Of a stretch of DNA of 6,981 nt, positions 1 through 6,809 are shown in pieces. The translations under genes and the position numbers were made by a program. The stretch is taken from positions 1 to 6,981 of the forward strand of contig WLCU01000050.1 of assembly GCA_009705165.1 (NCBI GenBank), read 5' to 3'. The number at the start of each line of letters is the position of its first letter. The first letter of the stretch is position 1. Below the pieces are notes generated by a model, which made no database searches, had not been told where the DNA came from, and was given only the letters and a program-made list of their open reading frames with translations. Origin of the DNA: Actinomycetota bacterium. Its GTDB lineage: Bacteria; Actinomycetota; Actinomycetes; Nanopelagicales; Nanopelagicaceae.

Positions 1-506
1 CCTAATTCTTTAGCTTTAGCAACTACAAGCTTTTGAACTTCATTTCCGATTTCTGCATCCAAAACTCCGGCAGATGTAAGCGCTGCGGAAATCTTGTCTG
101 AATAAGAAATAGCTTCGATGTACTGATCAAAATCTTCGGCAGCGATTCCTGCACCAACAAGTGCGTTAGGTAGACCTTCTTTGCCGCCAACTTGGTCAAG
201 GATGCTTGCGCGACGTGTGTCGATTTCAGCCTTTGATACTGAAATCTTGAGCTCTTTTCCAACTTCGCGAAGTAGCGCGGTTAGCAAGTGAAAACGAAGT
301 TGACCACGGTTAAGCGCTTCGCCAGTTTCAAGTTGCATCTGAGAAGTGTCAACGCCTGCTCGTGCAGAAATAATTGAATCAATGCTGCCTTGCACCGTTG
401 CTTGCGTGATCTTTGTGCTTCCAAGTGATGCTGCAGTTCCAACTTGAGAACATCCAGTTAGTAGGAGTGCACTTGCCACGGCCAAGACCGCCAGAATCTT
501 CTTCAC
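1..506 (-). CDS. SurA-like N-terminal domain lipoprotein (3' end outside window)
   Basis: Probable exported lipoprotein with a SurA/foldase-type N-terminal domain; the first 168 residues are visible. Translation from GTG at 506-504 gives a short lipoprotein signal: MKK, a hydrophobic run of Ile, Leu, Val and Ala, then lipobox L16-T17-G18-C19, so Cys19 should be lipidated and the protein held on the outer face of the membrane. Residues about 25-165 are mostly helical and hydrophilic, beginning with a 'LGSTKITQATVQ' stretch that resembles the start of SurA_N domains in actinobacterial lipoproteins found next to mfd. No peptidyl-prolyl isomerase (parvulin) domain is visible, though one could lie beyond the window edge. 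The start overlaps the mfd stop by one base (TAGTG) and no strong Shine-Dalgarno is seen, so translation is probably coupled to mfd. The signal and lipobox are seen directly; the SurA assignment is by resemblance, and the client or role is unknown. Confidence 0.8.
   Translation of the reverse strand, partial: MKKILAVLAVASALLLTGCSQVGTAASLGSTKITQATVQGSIDSIISARAGVDTSQMQLETGEALNRGQLRFHLLTALLREVGKELKISVSKAEIDTRRASILDQVGGKEGLPNALVGAGIAAEDFDQYIEAISYSDKISAALTSAGVLDAEIGNEVQKLVVAKAKEL
450..506 (-). other. Lipoprotein signal peptide and lipobox
   Basis: These nineteen codons encode a short type II signal peptide. It has two lysines after the initiator, a hydrophobic core, and L-T-G followed by Cys19 (codon TGT at 452-450). 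It predicts transfer of diacylglycerol to Cys19 and cleavage before it by signal peptidase II. The pattern fits the standard [LVI][ASTVI][GAS]C lipobox. Confidence 0.85.
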
Positions 507-3500
507 TATGAACTCGCTTTCGGTGGTTCGCTCAATTGGTTAACGGCCTCAACGACCCAGGCCAGAAGAGAAGTATCCACTATTTCAGGCATATTCTGCG
601 ACGGATTCCATGCGGGGCTCTTGGGTAATGCAACTAAAACCGTGCTCATCGCTGGTTTATAGAGTGAACCAGGATACAAACGTGACAAGCGCAACTGTTT
701 TGACTCAGGCAAAGTTAAGGGAGCAAGGCGTAAAAACTTACCTTGTACAACTACTTCAGTTAACTTCACTAACTTTGCTTGGGCACGCAACTGCGCGACT
801 GCTAATAACGCTAAAGCTTCATCTGGCAAGTCACCGAAACGATCTACAAGTTCTGCGCGGATTGCTTCAACATCTTCTGGATTTTTCACATCAGCTAATC
901 GACGGTAAAGATCAAGTCGCAATCGTTCACCAGGTACGTACTCACTTGAAAGATGCGCATTTACTGGTAACTCAACTTTGCACTCTGAAGGTTTTTCTTC
1001 GGTTTCAATAATTCCAGTCTTATAATCTTGAACTGCTTCACCAACCATGCGCATGTATAAATCAAAACCAACGTCGGCAATATGACCTGATTGTTCACCA
1101 CCGAGTAGATTTCCAGCCCCACGAATCTCTAAGTCTTTTAGAGCAACACGCATTCCAGAACCAAGTTCGGTATTTGCCGCAATTGTCGTTAAGCGATCAT
1201 GAGCGAGTTCAGATAAGGGCTGATCTGCTGGATAAAGAAAGTATGCGTATGCACGTTCGCGACCGCGGCCCACACGACCACGCAACTGGTGTAATTGTGA
1301 CAAGCCAAATAAATCCGCGCGTTCAACAATTAAGGTATTTGCGTTTTGAATATCCAAACCACTTTCGACAATTGTTGTACAGACTAAGACATCAAAATCG
1401 CGGTTCCAAAATGCCAAAATCACATCTTCAAGTGCGCCTTCACTCATCTGACCATGGGCAACACGGATCCGGGCTTCAGGAACAAGTTCCTGCAATCTAG
1501 ATGCAGCGCGATCAATACTTTCTACACGGTTGTGTAGATAAAAAATCTGACCATCGCGCAGAAGCTCGCGGTGAATTGCCGCTGTAATTTGAGCTTCTTC
1601 GGCTGGACCAACATAAGTAAGAATTGGGTGGCGCTCTTCAGGCGGAGTAGTAATCGTGGACATCTCACGGATGCCAGTAACGGCCATTTCTAAGGTTCTT
1701 GGGATGGGTGTTGCAGACATAGCTAAGACGTCCACAGTTGTACGCAGCTTCTTCAAAGACTCCTTTTGTTCAACCCCAAAGCGTTGTTCTTCATCGACAA
1801 TAACTAATCCAAGATCTTTAAACTGCACATCATTTGAAAGAATTCGGTGAGTTCCAACAACAACATCAATATTTCCAGCCGTTAATCCTGCCAAAATCTC
1901 TTTGCTTTCTTTAGCGGTATTAAAACGTGAAAGTCCAGCAACTTTTAGTGGAAACCCGGCGTAGCGTTCGGCAAAAACTTTGCTGTGCTGTTGAACTAAA
2001 AGGGTTGTAGGAACTAGGACTGCAACCTGTTTTCCATCCTGTACTGCTTTAAAGGCGGCGCGAATTGCAATTTCAGTTTTGCCATAACCAACATCGCCGC
2101 AGATAATTCGATCCATTGGATACGGCCGTTCCATGTCTGCTTTAACATCATTTATTGTTGAAAGCTGATCTGGCGTTTCGATGTAAGAAAATGAATCTTC
2201 AAGTTCGCGTTGCCAAGGAGTATCAGCGGAAAAAGCAAAGCCCGGAGAACTTGTTCGCGCGGCATAGAGTTTTATTAATTCACCCGCGATTTGGCGCACA
2301 GCTTTACGCGCACGCCCCTTTGCCTTTTGCCATTCACCACTTCCAATTCGGTGAACCGTAGGAGTCTCGCCGCCAACATACTTGCTGACTTGTTCAAGAG
2401 CATCAGTTGGAACAAAAATTCGATCACCTGGTTGGCCACGCTTTGCTGGCGCATATTCAATAATCAGATATTCACGAGTTACGCCGGCGACAGTGCGCTC
2501 AAGAAGTTCTACATACCGTCCAATTCCATGTTGTTCATGAACAACAAAATCTCCAGCTTTAAGTTCCAGGGGATCGATTGCCTGCTTGCGTTTTGTAGGC
2601 ATGCGCTCGTTATCTTTGACGCTGCCTTTGCTGCCAGTTAAATCACGTTCGGTCATGAAAAGTAAGTGATGCTCAGCGCTTTCAAAACCATGTGCGATAA
2701 CTGATGTTGTTAAATGAATCGTGGATTTAGTTGGCTCTGCAAGCAGTTTCTCGCTTATTTGTACTGGTAAATCTGCATTTCGAAAAATCCCTGCATATCG
2801 CTCAAGCATTCCATGGCCATGAGTTGCAAAGACAACGGTGAAATGAGCATCGACCGCGCTTCTTAACTGCTCAATCGTGCGCTCAATATCTCCGCGCATT
2901 GGATCAATGACATTGAAATCCAAAAACTCAGTGTCCTGCGCCAAATCGCTGCCAAAAGGTGAGAGCGAGGCAGTTTCGATTTTCTTGCTACTAATTTCTT
3001 CAGCTAATTCAACCCATGACATATAGGTTCCTGAACCATCATGAATGGGAGCTACTGCGCCATGAGCCGCGTTGCTCCACGAAGCATTTAAGAACTCTTC
3101 ATTAGTTGCTAATAAATCCGCAGCTCTGGATTTGATGCGCTCTTCATCTATAAACACAATCTGGGTATTTTCTGGCATGCGTGCGATAAGAGTTTCGGTT
3201 TCATCTATGAGCAAAGGAATTAAAGATTCCATGCCTTCGAAAACAATACCCTCGCTAATTTTGTGCAGCAGTTCAGCTGCAGCTGGGAGGGAATCTTCAA
3301 GCTCTAAAGCGTGGTGTCGAATCTGCGTAGTAATGAGAAGTTCGCGACATGGATAAATATCCACTGCCCCTACAACGGGCTTAAAGGTGCGTTGATCGGC
3401 AACTTCGAAGTAACTCATATCTTCAATCTCATCGCCAAAGAAATCAATACGAATTGGATAATCACTCAAAGGCAGAAATAAATCGACGATTCCACCACGA

Positions 3501-3976
3501 ACTGCAAACTCTCCCCGACGTTCAACTAAATCTGTGCGTGCATAAGCAAGTGTTGAAAGATGTCGAACTAAGAGATCTAGTGACTGTTCTTTACCAATTT
3601 CAAGTTTTAATAACTCTTCTTTTCCAAGCGAGGCAATAATCCGATGAATTGCACCACGCACAGGAGTTACAACGATTGGAAAAGCACTGTGATCTTTTTC
3701 CAACTCGTACAGCGTTTGAATTCGCTTTGCCACAGTGTCACTGCGTGGACTTAAGCGCTCGTGGGGCAAAGTTTCCCAGGCAGGAAATTCCAGGACGTTT
3801 CCATGTAGTTCGCGAAGTTCATTAACTAAATCTTCTGCACTGCGACTAGAAGATGTAATAACTAAAAGTGGGCGGCTTTGTGATCTATGTGCCAACAAAA
3901 ATGGATACATCGGCAAAGGCGCCACAATATGAGATGCGGTATTAGCTGTAGGTAATAATGAAATTAATCCACGCAC
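506..3976 (-). CDS. mfd: Transcription-repair coupling factor Mfd
   Basis: Mfd is a cytoplasmic ATP-dependent DNA translocase that pushes or releases RNA polymerase stalled at lesions and recruits UvrA for nucleotide excision repair. The protein is 1156 residues, normal for the family (E. coli 1148). Domain order: UvrB-like N-terminal module about 1-340, with AWETLPHERLSPRSD near 66-80, RGG at 160-162 and RIDFFGDE at 176-183 in the UvrA-contact area; a variable linker domain to about 460; the CarD-like RNA-polymerase-interacting domain about 470-560 (GDFVVHEQHGIGRY from 475); relay helix LIKLYAAR near 567-574; RecG-like helicase domains about 590-945 with Walker A GDVGYGKT (627-634, Lys633), DEEQ 728-731, SATPIPRT from 754 and QLRGRVGRG 897-905; translocation motif DLEIRGAGNLLG 948-959; and the C-terminal autoinhibitory domain about 1000-1130. 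No key motif is missing. The GTG start at 3976-3974 is supported by a strong Shine-Dalgarno six bases upstream. It is the first gene of an apparent operon with the downstream lipoprotein gene. Confidence 0.97.
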   Translation of the reverse strand: MRGLISLLPTANTASHIVAPLPMYPFLLAHRSQSRPLLVITSSSRSAEDLVNELRELHGNVLEFPAWETLPHERLSPRSDTVAKRIQTLYELEKDHSAFPIVVTPVRGAIHRIIASLGKEELLKLEIGKEQSLDLLVRHLSTLAYARTDLVERRGEFAVRGGIVDLFLPLSDYPIRIDFFGDEIEDMSYFEVADQRTFKPVVGAVDIYPCRELLITTQIRHHALELEDSLPAAAELLHKISEGIVFEGMESLIPLLIDETETLIARMPENTQIVFIDEERIKSRAADLLATNEEFLNASWSNAAHGAVAPIHDGSGTYMSWVELAEEISSKKIETASLSPFGSDLAQDTEFLDFNVIDPMRGDIERTIEQLRSAVDAHFTVVFATHGHGMLERYAGIFRNADLPVQISEKLLAEPTKSTIHLTTSVIAHGFESAEHHLLFMTERDLTGSKGSVKDNERMPTKRKQAIDPLELKAGDFVVHEQHGIGRYVELLERTVAGVTREYLIIEYAPAKRGQPGDRIFVPTDALEQVSKYVGGETPTVHRIGSGEWQKAKGRARKAVRQIAGELIKLYAARTSSPGFAFSADTPWQRELEDSFSYIETPDQLSTINDVKADMERPYPMDRIICGDVGYGKTEIAIRAAFKAVQDGKQVAVLVPTTLLVQQHSKVFAERYAGFPLKVAGLSRFNTAKESKEILAGLTAGNIDVVVGTHRILSNDVQFKDLGLVIVDEEQRFGVEQKESLKKLRTTVDVLAMSATPIPRTLEMAVTGIREMSTITTPPEERHPILTYVGPAEEAQITAAIHRELLRDGQIFYLHNRVESIDRAASRLQELVPEARIRVAHGQMSEGALEDVILAFWNRDFDVLVCTTIVESGLDIQNANTLIVERADLFGLSQLHQLRGRVGRGRERAYAYFLYPADQPLSELAHDRLTTIAANTELGSGMRVALKDLEIRGAGNLLGGEQSGHIADVGFDLYMRMVGEAVQDYKTGIIETEEKPSECKVELPVNAHLSSEYVPGERLRLDLYRRLADVKNPEDVEAIRAELVDRFGDLPDEALALLAVAQLRAQAKLVKLTEVVVQGKFLRLAPLTLPESKQLRLSRLYPGSLYKPAMSTVLVALPKSPAWNPSQNMPEIVDTSLLAWVVEAVNQLSEPPKASS

Positions 3977-3980
3977 TGTG

Positions 3981-3990
3981 CACCTCCCTT
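3981..3990 (-). promoter_or_regulatory. Shine-Dalgarno site of mfd
   Basis: On the minus strand this reads AAGGGAGGTG. The GGAGG core (3987-3983) is separated by six bases from the GTG start codon at 3976-3974, which settles that unusual start. The eight bases AAGGGAGG are exactly complementary to a leader element at 4018-4025. Confidence 0.85.
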
Positions 3991-4003
3991 GAAAACGCCC
4001 TAA

Positions 4004-4030
4004 AGCCCCGTTCCCAAAAGGGAGGGGGCT
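4004..4030 (-). promoter_or_regulatory. GC-rich hairpin in the mfd leader / divergent intergenic region
   Basis: The inverted repeat is AGCCCC-GTTCCC, loop AAAA, GGGAGGGGGCT as read on the plus strand. In a minus-strand (mfd) transcript it forms a six-pair AGCCCC/GGGGCU outer stem, a small internal loop (C opposite AC), a four-pair UCCC/GGGA inner stem and a UUUU loop. In a plus-strand transcript the only defects are one bulged G and a G-U pair. The hairpin lies 14 bp upstream of the mfd Shine-Dalgarno. It is followed on the minus strand only by UUA before more GC, so it lacks the U-tract of an intrinsic terminator. It may shape the mfd leader; function is inferred. Confidence 0.55.
4018..4025 (-). 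promoter_or_regulatory. Anti-Shine-Dalgarno element in the mfd leader (candidate)
   Basis: The minus strand reads CCTCCCTT here, the exact eight-base complement of the mfd Shine-Dalgarno AAGGGAGG at 3990-3983. The same bases form the 5' arm and part of the loop of the hairpin at 4004-4030, so hairpin formation and Shine-Dalgarno pairing exclude each other. Complementarity is seen directly; a regulatory role is inference and requires that mfd transcription starts upstream of 4025. Confidence 0.4.
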
Positions 4031-4039
4031 AATGGCCTA

Positions 4040-4047
4040 AGTGTAAT
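4040..4047. promoter_or_regulatory. Possible overlapping divergent -10 elements for mfd and ppc
   Basis: On the plus strand TGTAAT (4042-4047) matches five of six bases of TATAAT and would start ppc transcription near 4053-4055, giving a leader of about 33 nt. On the minus strand TACACT (4045-4040) fits TANNNT and would start mfd transcription near 4033, just before the leader hairpin. Neither has a convincing -35 box at 16-18 bp, so both calls are weak. They are offered because this is the only region where divergent promoters for the two genes can lie, outside neighbouring coding sequence. Confidence 0.25.
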
Positions 4048-4056
4048 TTGTTCGCA

Positions 4057-4072
4057 AGGTCCGCGGCGACCT
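4057..4072 (+). promoter_or_regulatory. Small hairpin directly upstream of the ppc ribosome binding site
   Basis: AGGTC (4057-4061) and GACCT (4068-4072) are a perfect five-base inverted repeat around the six-base loop CGCGGC. The stem ends on the base before the GAGAGGA ribosome binding site of ppc. If transcription starts near 4053-4055 the hairpin would sit at the very 5' end of the mRNA. The repeat is seen; any effect on stability or translation is inferred. Confidence 0.35.
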
Positions 4073-4079
4073 GAGAGGA
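4073..4079 (+). promoter_or_regulatory. Shine-Dalgarno site of ppc
   Basis: GAGAGGA lies seven bases before the ATG at 4087. It supports this ATG as the ppc start, and the encoded N-terminus (DAALRSDVRRLGDLLG following a short variable lead) matches where actinobacterial PEP carboxylases usually begin. Confidence 0.7.
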
Positions 4080-4086
4080 TTGGCCA

Positions 4087-6807
4087 ATGACCACTAGCGG
4101 CTTCGGCGGTGCAGTTGCGGCAGATGATGCTGCATTGCGCAGTGATGTCCGAAGGCTTGGCGATTTACTCGGGCAAACTTTGGTCCGCCAAGAAGGTCCA
4201 GAGCTATTGGCTTTAGTTGAAAAAGTTCGTAAAGCCGTTCGTGAAGGTGATGGCGTTGATCTTCTTGCATCACTTTCAGTTGAGGATTCGGTGCAGTTAG
4301 TGCGCGCCTTTAGTACTTATTTCAACTTAGCAAATATTGCAGAGCAAGTTCACCGTGCTCGCGTTTTAGCTGATGCGCGCGCAGATGGTGGTTCTTGGCT
4401 TGCCCGCGCCGTAGATAAAATCGAAGCGGCCTTACAAGCACAAACTCCTGGACATGAATTAACTCGCGAAGAGATTTCGCAATGGATTAATGAAATGTCT
4501 GTGCGTCCGGTCTTTACTGCCCATCCAACTGAAGCTGCACGTCGATCTGTACTAAATAAAATGGGACGAGTTGCAGATTTATTAGATCAATCTCGTAATC
4601 CATCACAAAGTGATCGCTTGGCAGAAACAATTGATTTATTGTGGCAAACCGATGAACTACGAGTTGGGCAACCTGAACCGCTTGATGAAGCAATGAATGC
4701 TTTGTATTACCTCGATGACTTGTTCCGCCAAACCGTTCCAGAAGTTCTTAATGACTTTGCCCGTGAAATGAAACGAATCGACGTCATTGTTCCCGTTACC
4801 GCTCGCCCACTTTCTTTTGGAAGTTGGATCGGAGGCGATCGCGACGGTAACCCAAATGTAACTGCGCAAGTAACTACCGATGCAATGGTTTTACAAGCTG
4901 GCCATGCAATCCGCGTAACTATTGATGCGATGAATAACTTGCGCCAAATGCTTTCAATTTCAACGCGAATCATTGGGGCAACACCTGAATTAACTGCCTC
5001 AGTAGAAGCTGATCTTAAGCATTTGCCTGAGTTTGAACCACGCTTCTTGCGCCTTAATGCCCAAGAGCCATATCGGTTAAAGGCCACCGCCATCGTGCAC
5101 CGTTTAGCGTTAACGCGCGATCGCCATGCAAAAGGCGCACCGCACGTTGATCACCGTGATTACGCCGATACTGCCGAACTCATTAAAGATTTAACGCTTA
5201 TGCGCGATTCGCTCTTTGCTCACAAAGGCGAACTCATTGCCACAGGCTTACTTGAGCGCACAATTCGTACGGTCGCAGCATTTGGAATCACACATGCAAC
5301 GATGGATATTCGCGAACACTCAGATGCTCATCACCATGTTTTAAAGCAAGCAACTGGAGTGGCTGAATACTTGGAAAAATCACACTCTGAAAAGTTTGAG
5401 ATTCTGACTTCGCTCTTGGCCGAAGATTCAAATTTAGATATCACAGGCCTTGATGCTGGAGCCCAAAAGACTGTCGACACTTTCTTTGCAATTGCCGATT
5501 TAATTGATCGCTTTGGCGCTGAAGCGATTGAGACTTACATCGTTTCGATGACAAAGGGTGCTGATGATTTAATTGCAGCCGTTGTGATTGCACAACAAGC
5601 TGGCTTAGTTAATTTGAAAAATAAAAAAGCCCGTATTGGTTTTGCCCCATTGCTTGAAACTGTTGCCGAGCTTCGTGCAGCTGGTGAAATTCTAGAAAAA
5701 CTCCTCAGCAATCCGGCTTATCGACAAGTAGTTGCCCTACGTGGAGACGTTCAGGAAGTAATGCTGGGTTATTCAGATTCAAATAAAGATGCTGGTATTG
5801 CAACAAGCCAGTGGGAAATCCACCGAGCGCAACGAAGCTTGCGCGATATCGCAATGAAGTACGGCGTCAAACTTCGTTTGTTCCATGGTCGTGGTGGTTC
5901 TGTGGGTCGTGGTGGTGGGCCAACATATGAAGCACTAGTTGCACTGCCTTGGGGTTCTGTTGATGGTCAAATCAAAATGACCGAACAAGGCGAAGTAATT
6001 AGCGATAAATACGCCCTTGCCTCACTTGCTCGTGAAAACGTAGAGCTAACTTTGGCCGCATCACTTGAAGCAACTGTTCTCAATCGTGGTCCGCGACAAT
6101 CAGTTCAAGATTTAGCTAACTGGAATGAATGCATGCAATTAATTAGCGATAGTTCGTTTAGTTCATATCGCACTCTTGTAGATCATCCAGATCTTCCTGC
6201 ATATTTCTACGCATCAACTCCAGTAGAACAGTTAGGAAATCTCTTCTTAGGTTCTCGGCCATCTCGACGCCCAGATGCATCTGGTGGGCTTGATTCGCTT
6301 CGCGCAATCCCTTGGGTATTTGGGTGGACTCAGTCACGTCAGATTGTGCCCGGCTGGTTTGGCGTTGGTTCAGGGTTAAAGGCTGCCCGCGAAGCAGGTA
6401 AGAGCGAAGTTCTGAAGAAGATGCTCTCTGAATGGCATTTTTTCCATACTTTTATTAGCAACGTTGAAATGACAATTGCTAAAACTGATCTTGTACTTGC
6501 ACGTCGATATGTTGAAGCGTTAGTTCCTAAAGAACTCCATCATTTCCTTGATCAAATCCAGGCCGAGTTTGATTTAACTGTCACTGAAATTCTGGCACTC
6601 ACTGGCAAGCAAACTCTGCTTGGCGATCAAGAGATTTTGGCTCGCACATTGCAGGTCCGAGATGCTTACTTATCTCCAATTCACTTGCTTCAAATTAACT
6701 TACTAAAGCGCGTACGTGAGGCTGGAGATTCGGCTGATCCAATTTTGCGCCGCGCACTTTTGCTTACAATTAATGGTGTTGCTGCAGGCCTGCGAAATAC
6801 CGGTTGA
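4087..6807 (+). CDS. ppc: Phosphoenolpyruvate carboxylase
   Basis: PEPC catalyses PEP + bicarbonate to oxaloacetate + phosphate, the anaplerotic step feeding the TCA cycle and aspartate-family synthesis; it is a cytoplasmic homotetramer. The protein is 906 residues (E. coli 883), so complete. Catalytic signatures are intact: FTAHPTEA with His146 (E. coli His138), SWIGGDRDGNP 246-256, MDIRE with Arg409 (Arg396), LGYSDSNKDAG with Lys567 (Lys546), and FHGRGGSVGRGGGP with His600, Arg602 and Arg608 (His579, Arg581, Arg587). AIPWVFGWTQ follows Arg739 (Arg713). The residues that bind the inhibitor aspartate in E. coli also appear: Arg608, Lys799 (Lys773), Arg858 (Arg832) and Asn904 (Asn881), and the chain ends in the usual RNTG. 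Feedback inhibition by aspartate or malate is therefore likely. E. coli numbers are from memory, aligned by motif. The gene is divergent from mfd and convergent with pth. Confidence 0.97.
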   Translation: MTTSGFGGAVAADDAALRSDVRRLGDLLGQTLVRQEGPELLALVEKVRKAVREGDGVDLLASLSVEDSVQLVRAFSTYFNLANIAEQVHRARVLADARADGGSWLARAVDKIEAALQAQTPGHELTREEISQWINEMSVRPVFTAHPTEAARRSVLNKMGRVADLLDQSRNPSQSDRLAETIDLLWQTDELRVGQPEPLDEAMNALYYLDDLFRQTVPEVLNDFAREMKRIDVIVPVTARPLSFGSWIGGDRDGNPNVTAQVTTDAMVLQAGHAIRVTIDAMNNLRQMLSISTRIIGATPELTASVEADLKHLPEFEPRFLRLNAQEPYRLKATAIVHRLALTRDRHAKGAPHVDHRDYADTAELIKDLTLMRDSLFAHKGELIATGLLERTIRTVAAFGITHATMDIREHSDAHHHVLKQATGVAEYLEKSHSEKFEILTSLLAEDSNLDITGLDAGAQKTVDTFFAIADLIDRFGAEAIETYIVSMTKGADDLIAAVVIAQQAGLVNLKNKKARIGFAPLLETVAELRAAGEILEKLLSNPAYRQVVALRGDVQEVMLGYSDSNKDAGIATSQWEIHRAQRSLRDIAMKYGVKLRLFHGRGGSVGRGGGPTYEALVALPWGSVDGQIKMTEQGEVISDKYALASLARENVELTLAASLEATVLNRGPRQSVQDLANWNECMQLISDSSFSSYRTLVDHPDLPAYFYASTPVEQLGNLFLGSRPSRRPDASGGLDSLRAIPWVFGWTQSRQIVPGWFGVGSGLKAAREAGKSEVLKKMLSEWHFFHTFISNVEMTIAKTDLVLARRYVEALVPKELHHFLDQIQAEFDLTVTEILALTGKQTLLGDQEILARTLQVRDAYLSPIHLLQINLLKRVREAGDSADPILRRALLLTINGVAAGLRNTG

Positions 6808-6809
6808 TT

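Noticed and set aside
23..262. Minus-strand open frame of 79 codons at the left edge
   Set aside because: It lies in a different frame of the lipoprotein gene, which has a proper signal peptide and lipobox; the 79-codon product has no recognisable domain.
610..1011. Plus-strand open frame antisense to the 3' part of mfd (and similar ones at 1174-1500, 1656-1850, 2155-2361, 2291-2641, 3072-3356, 3454-3639, 3735-3932)
   Set aside because: All are antisense to conserved Mfd coding sequence and give low-complexity products without recognisable domains or good ribosome binding sites.
506..3976. mfd as a RecG or UvrB gene
   Set aside because: The combination of UvrB-like N-terminus, RNA-polymerase-interacting domain, RecG-like helicase and C-terminal domain in 1156 residues is specific to Mfd.
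4004..4030. Intrinsic terminator at the GC-rich intergenic hairpin
   Set aside because: It has no run of U after the stem on either strand, and it lies upstream of both divergent genes rather than after a gene end.
4835..4842. GCGATCGC octamer, like the cyanobacterial HIP1 repeat
   Set aside because: Only this one perfect copy was noticed, and it encodes part of the conserved GGDRD motif of PEPC.
4707..5093. Minus-strand open frames of 128 codons and, at 4657-4869, 70 codons inside ppc
   Set aside because: They mirror conserved PEPC codons (the GGDRDGNP region) in antisense and resemble no known protein.
5616..5630. A-rich run (AAT AAA AAA GCC) in ppc as a programmed frameshift site
   Set aside because: The phase does not give the X XXY YYZ slippery pattern, and the zero frame continues through conserved PEPC sequence to the normal RNTG end.
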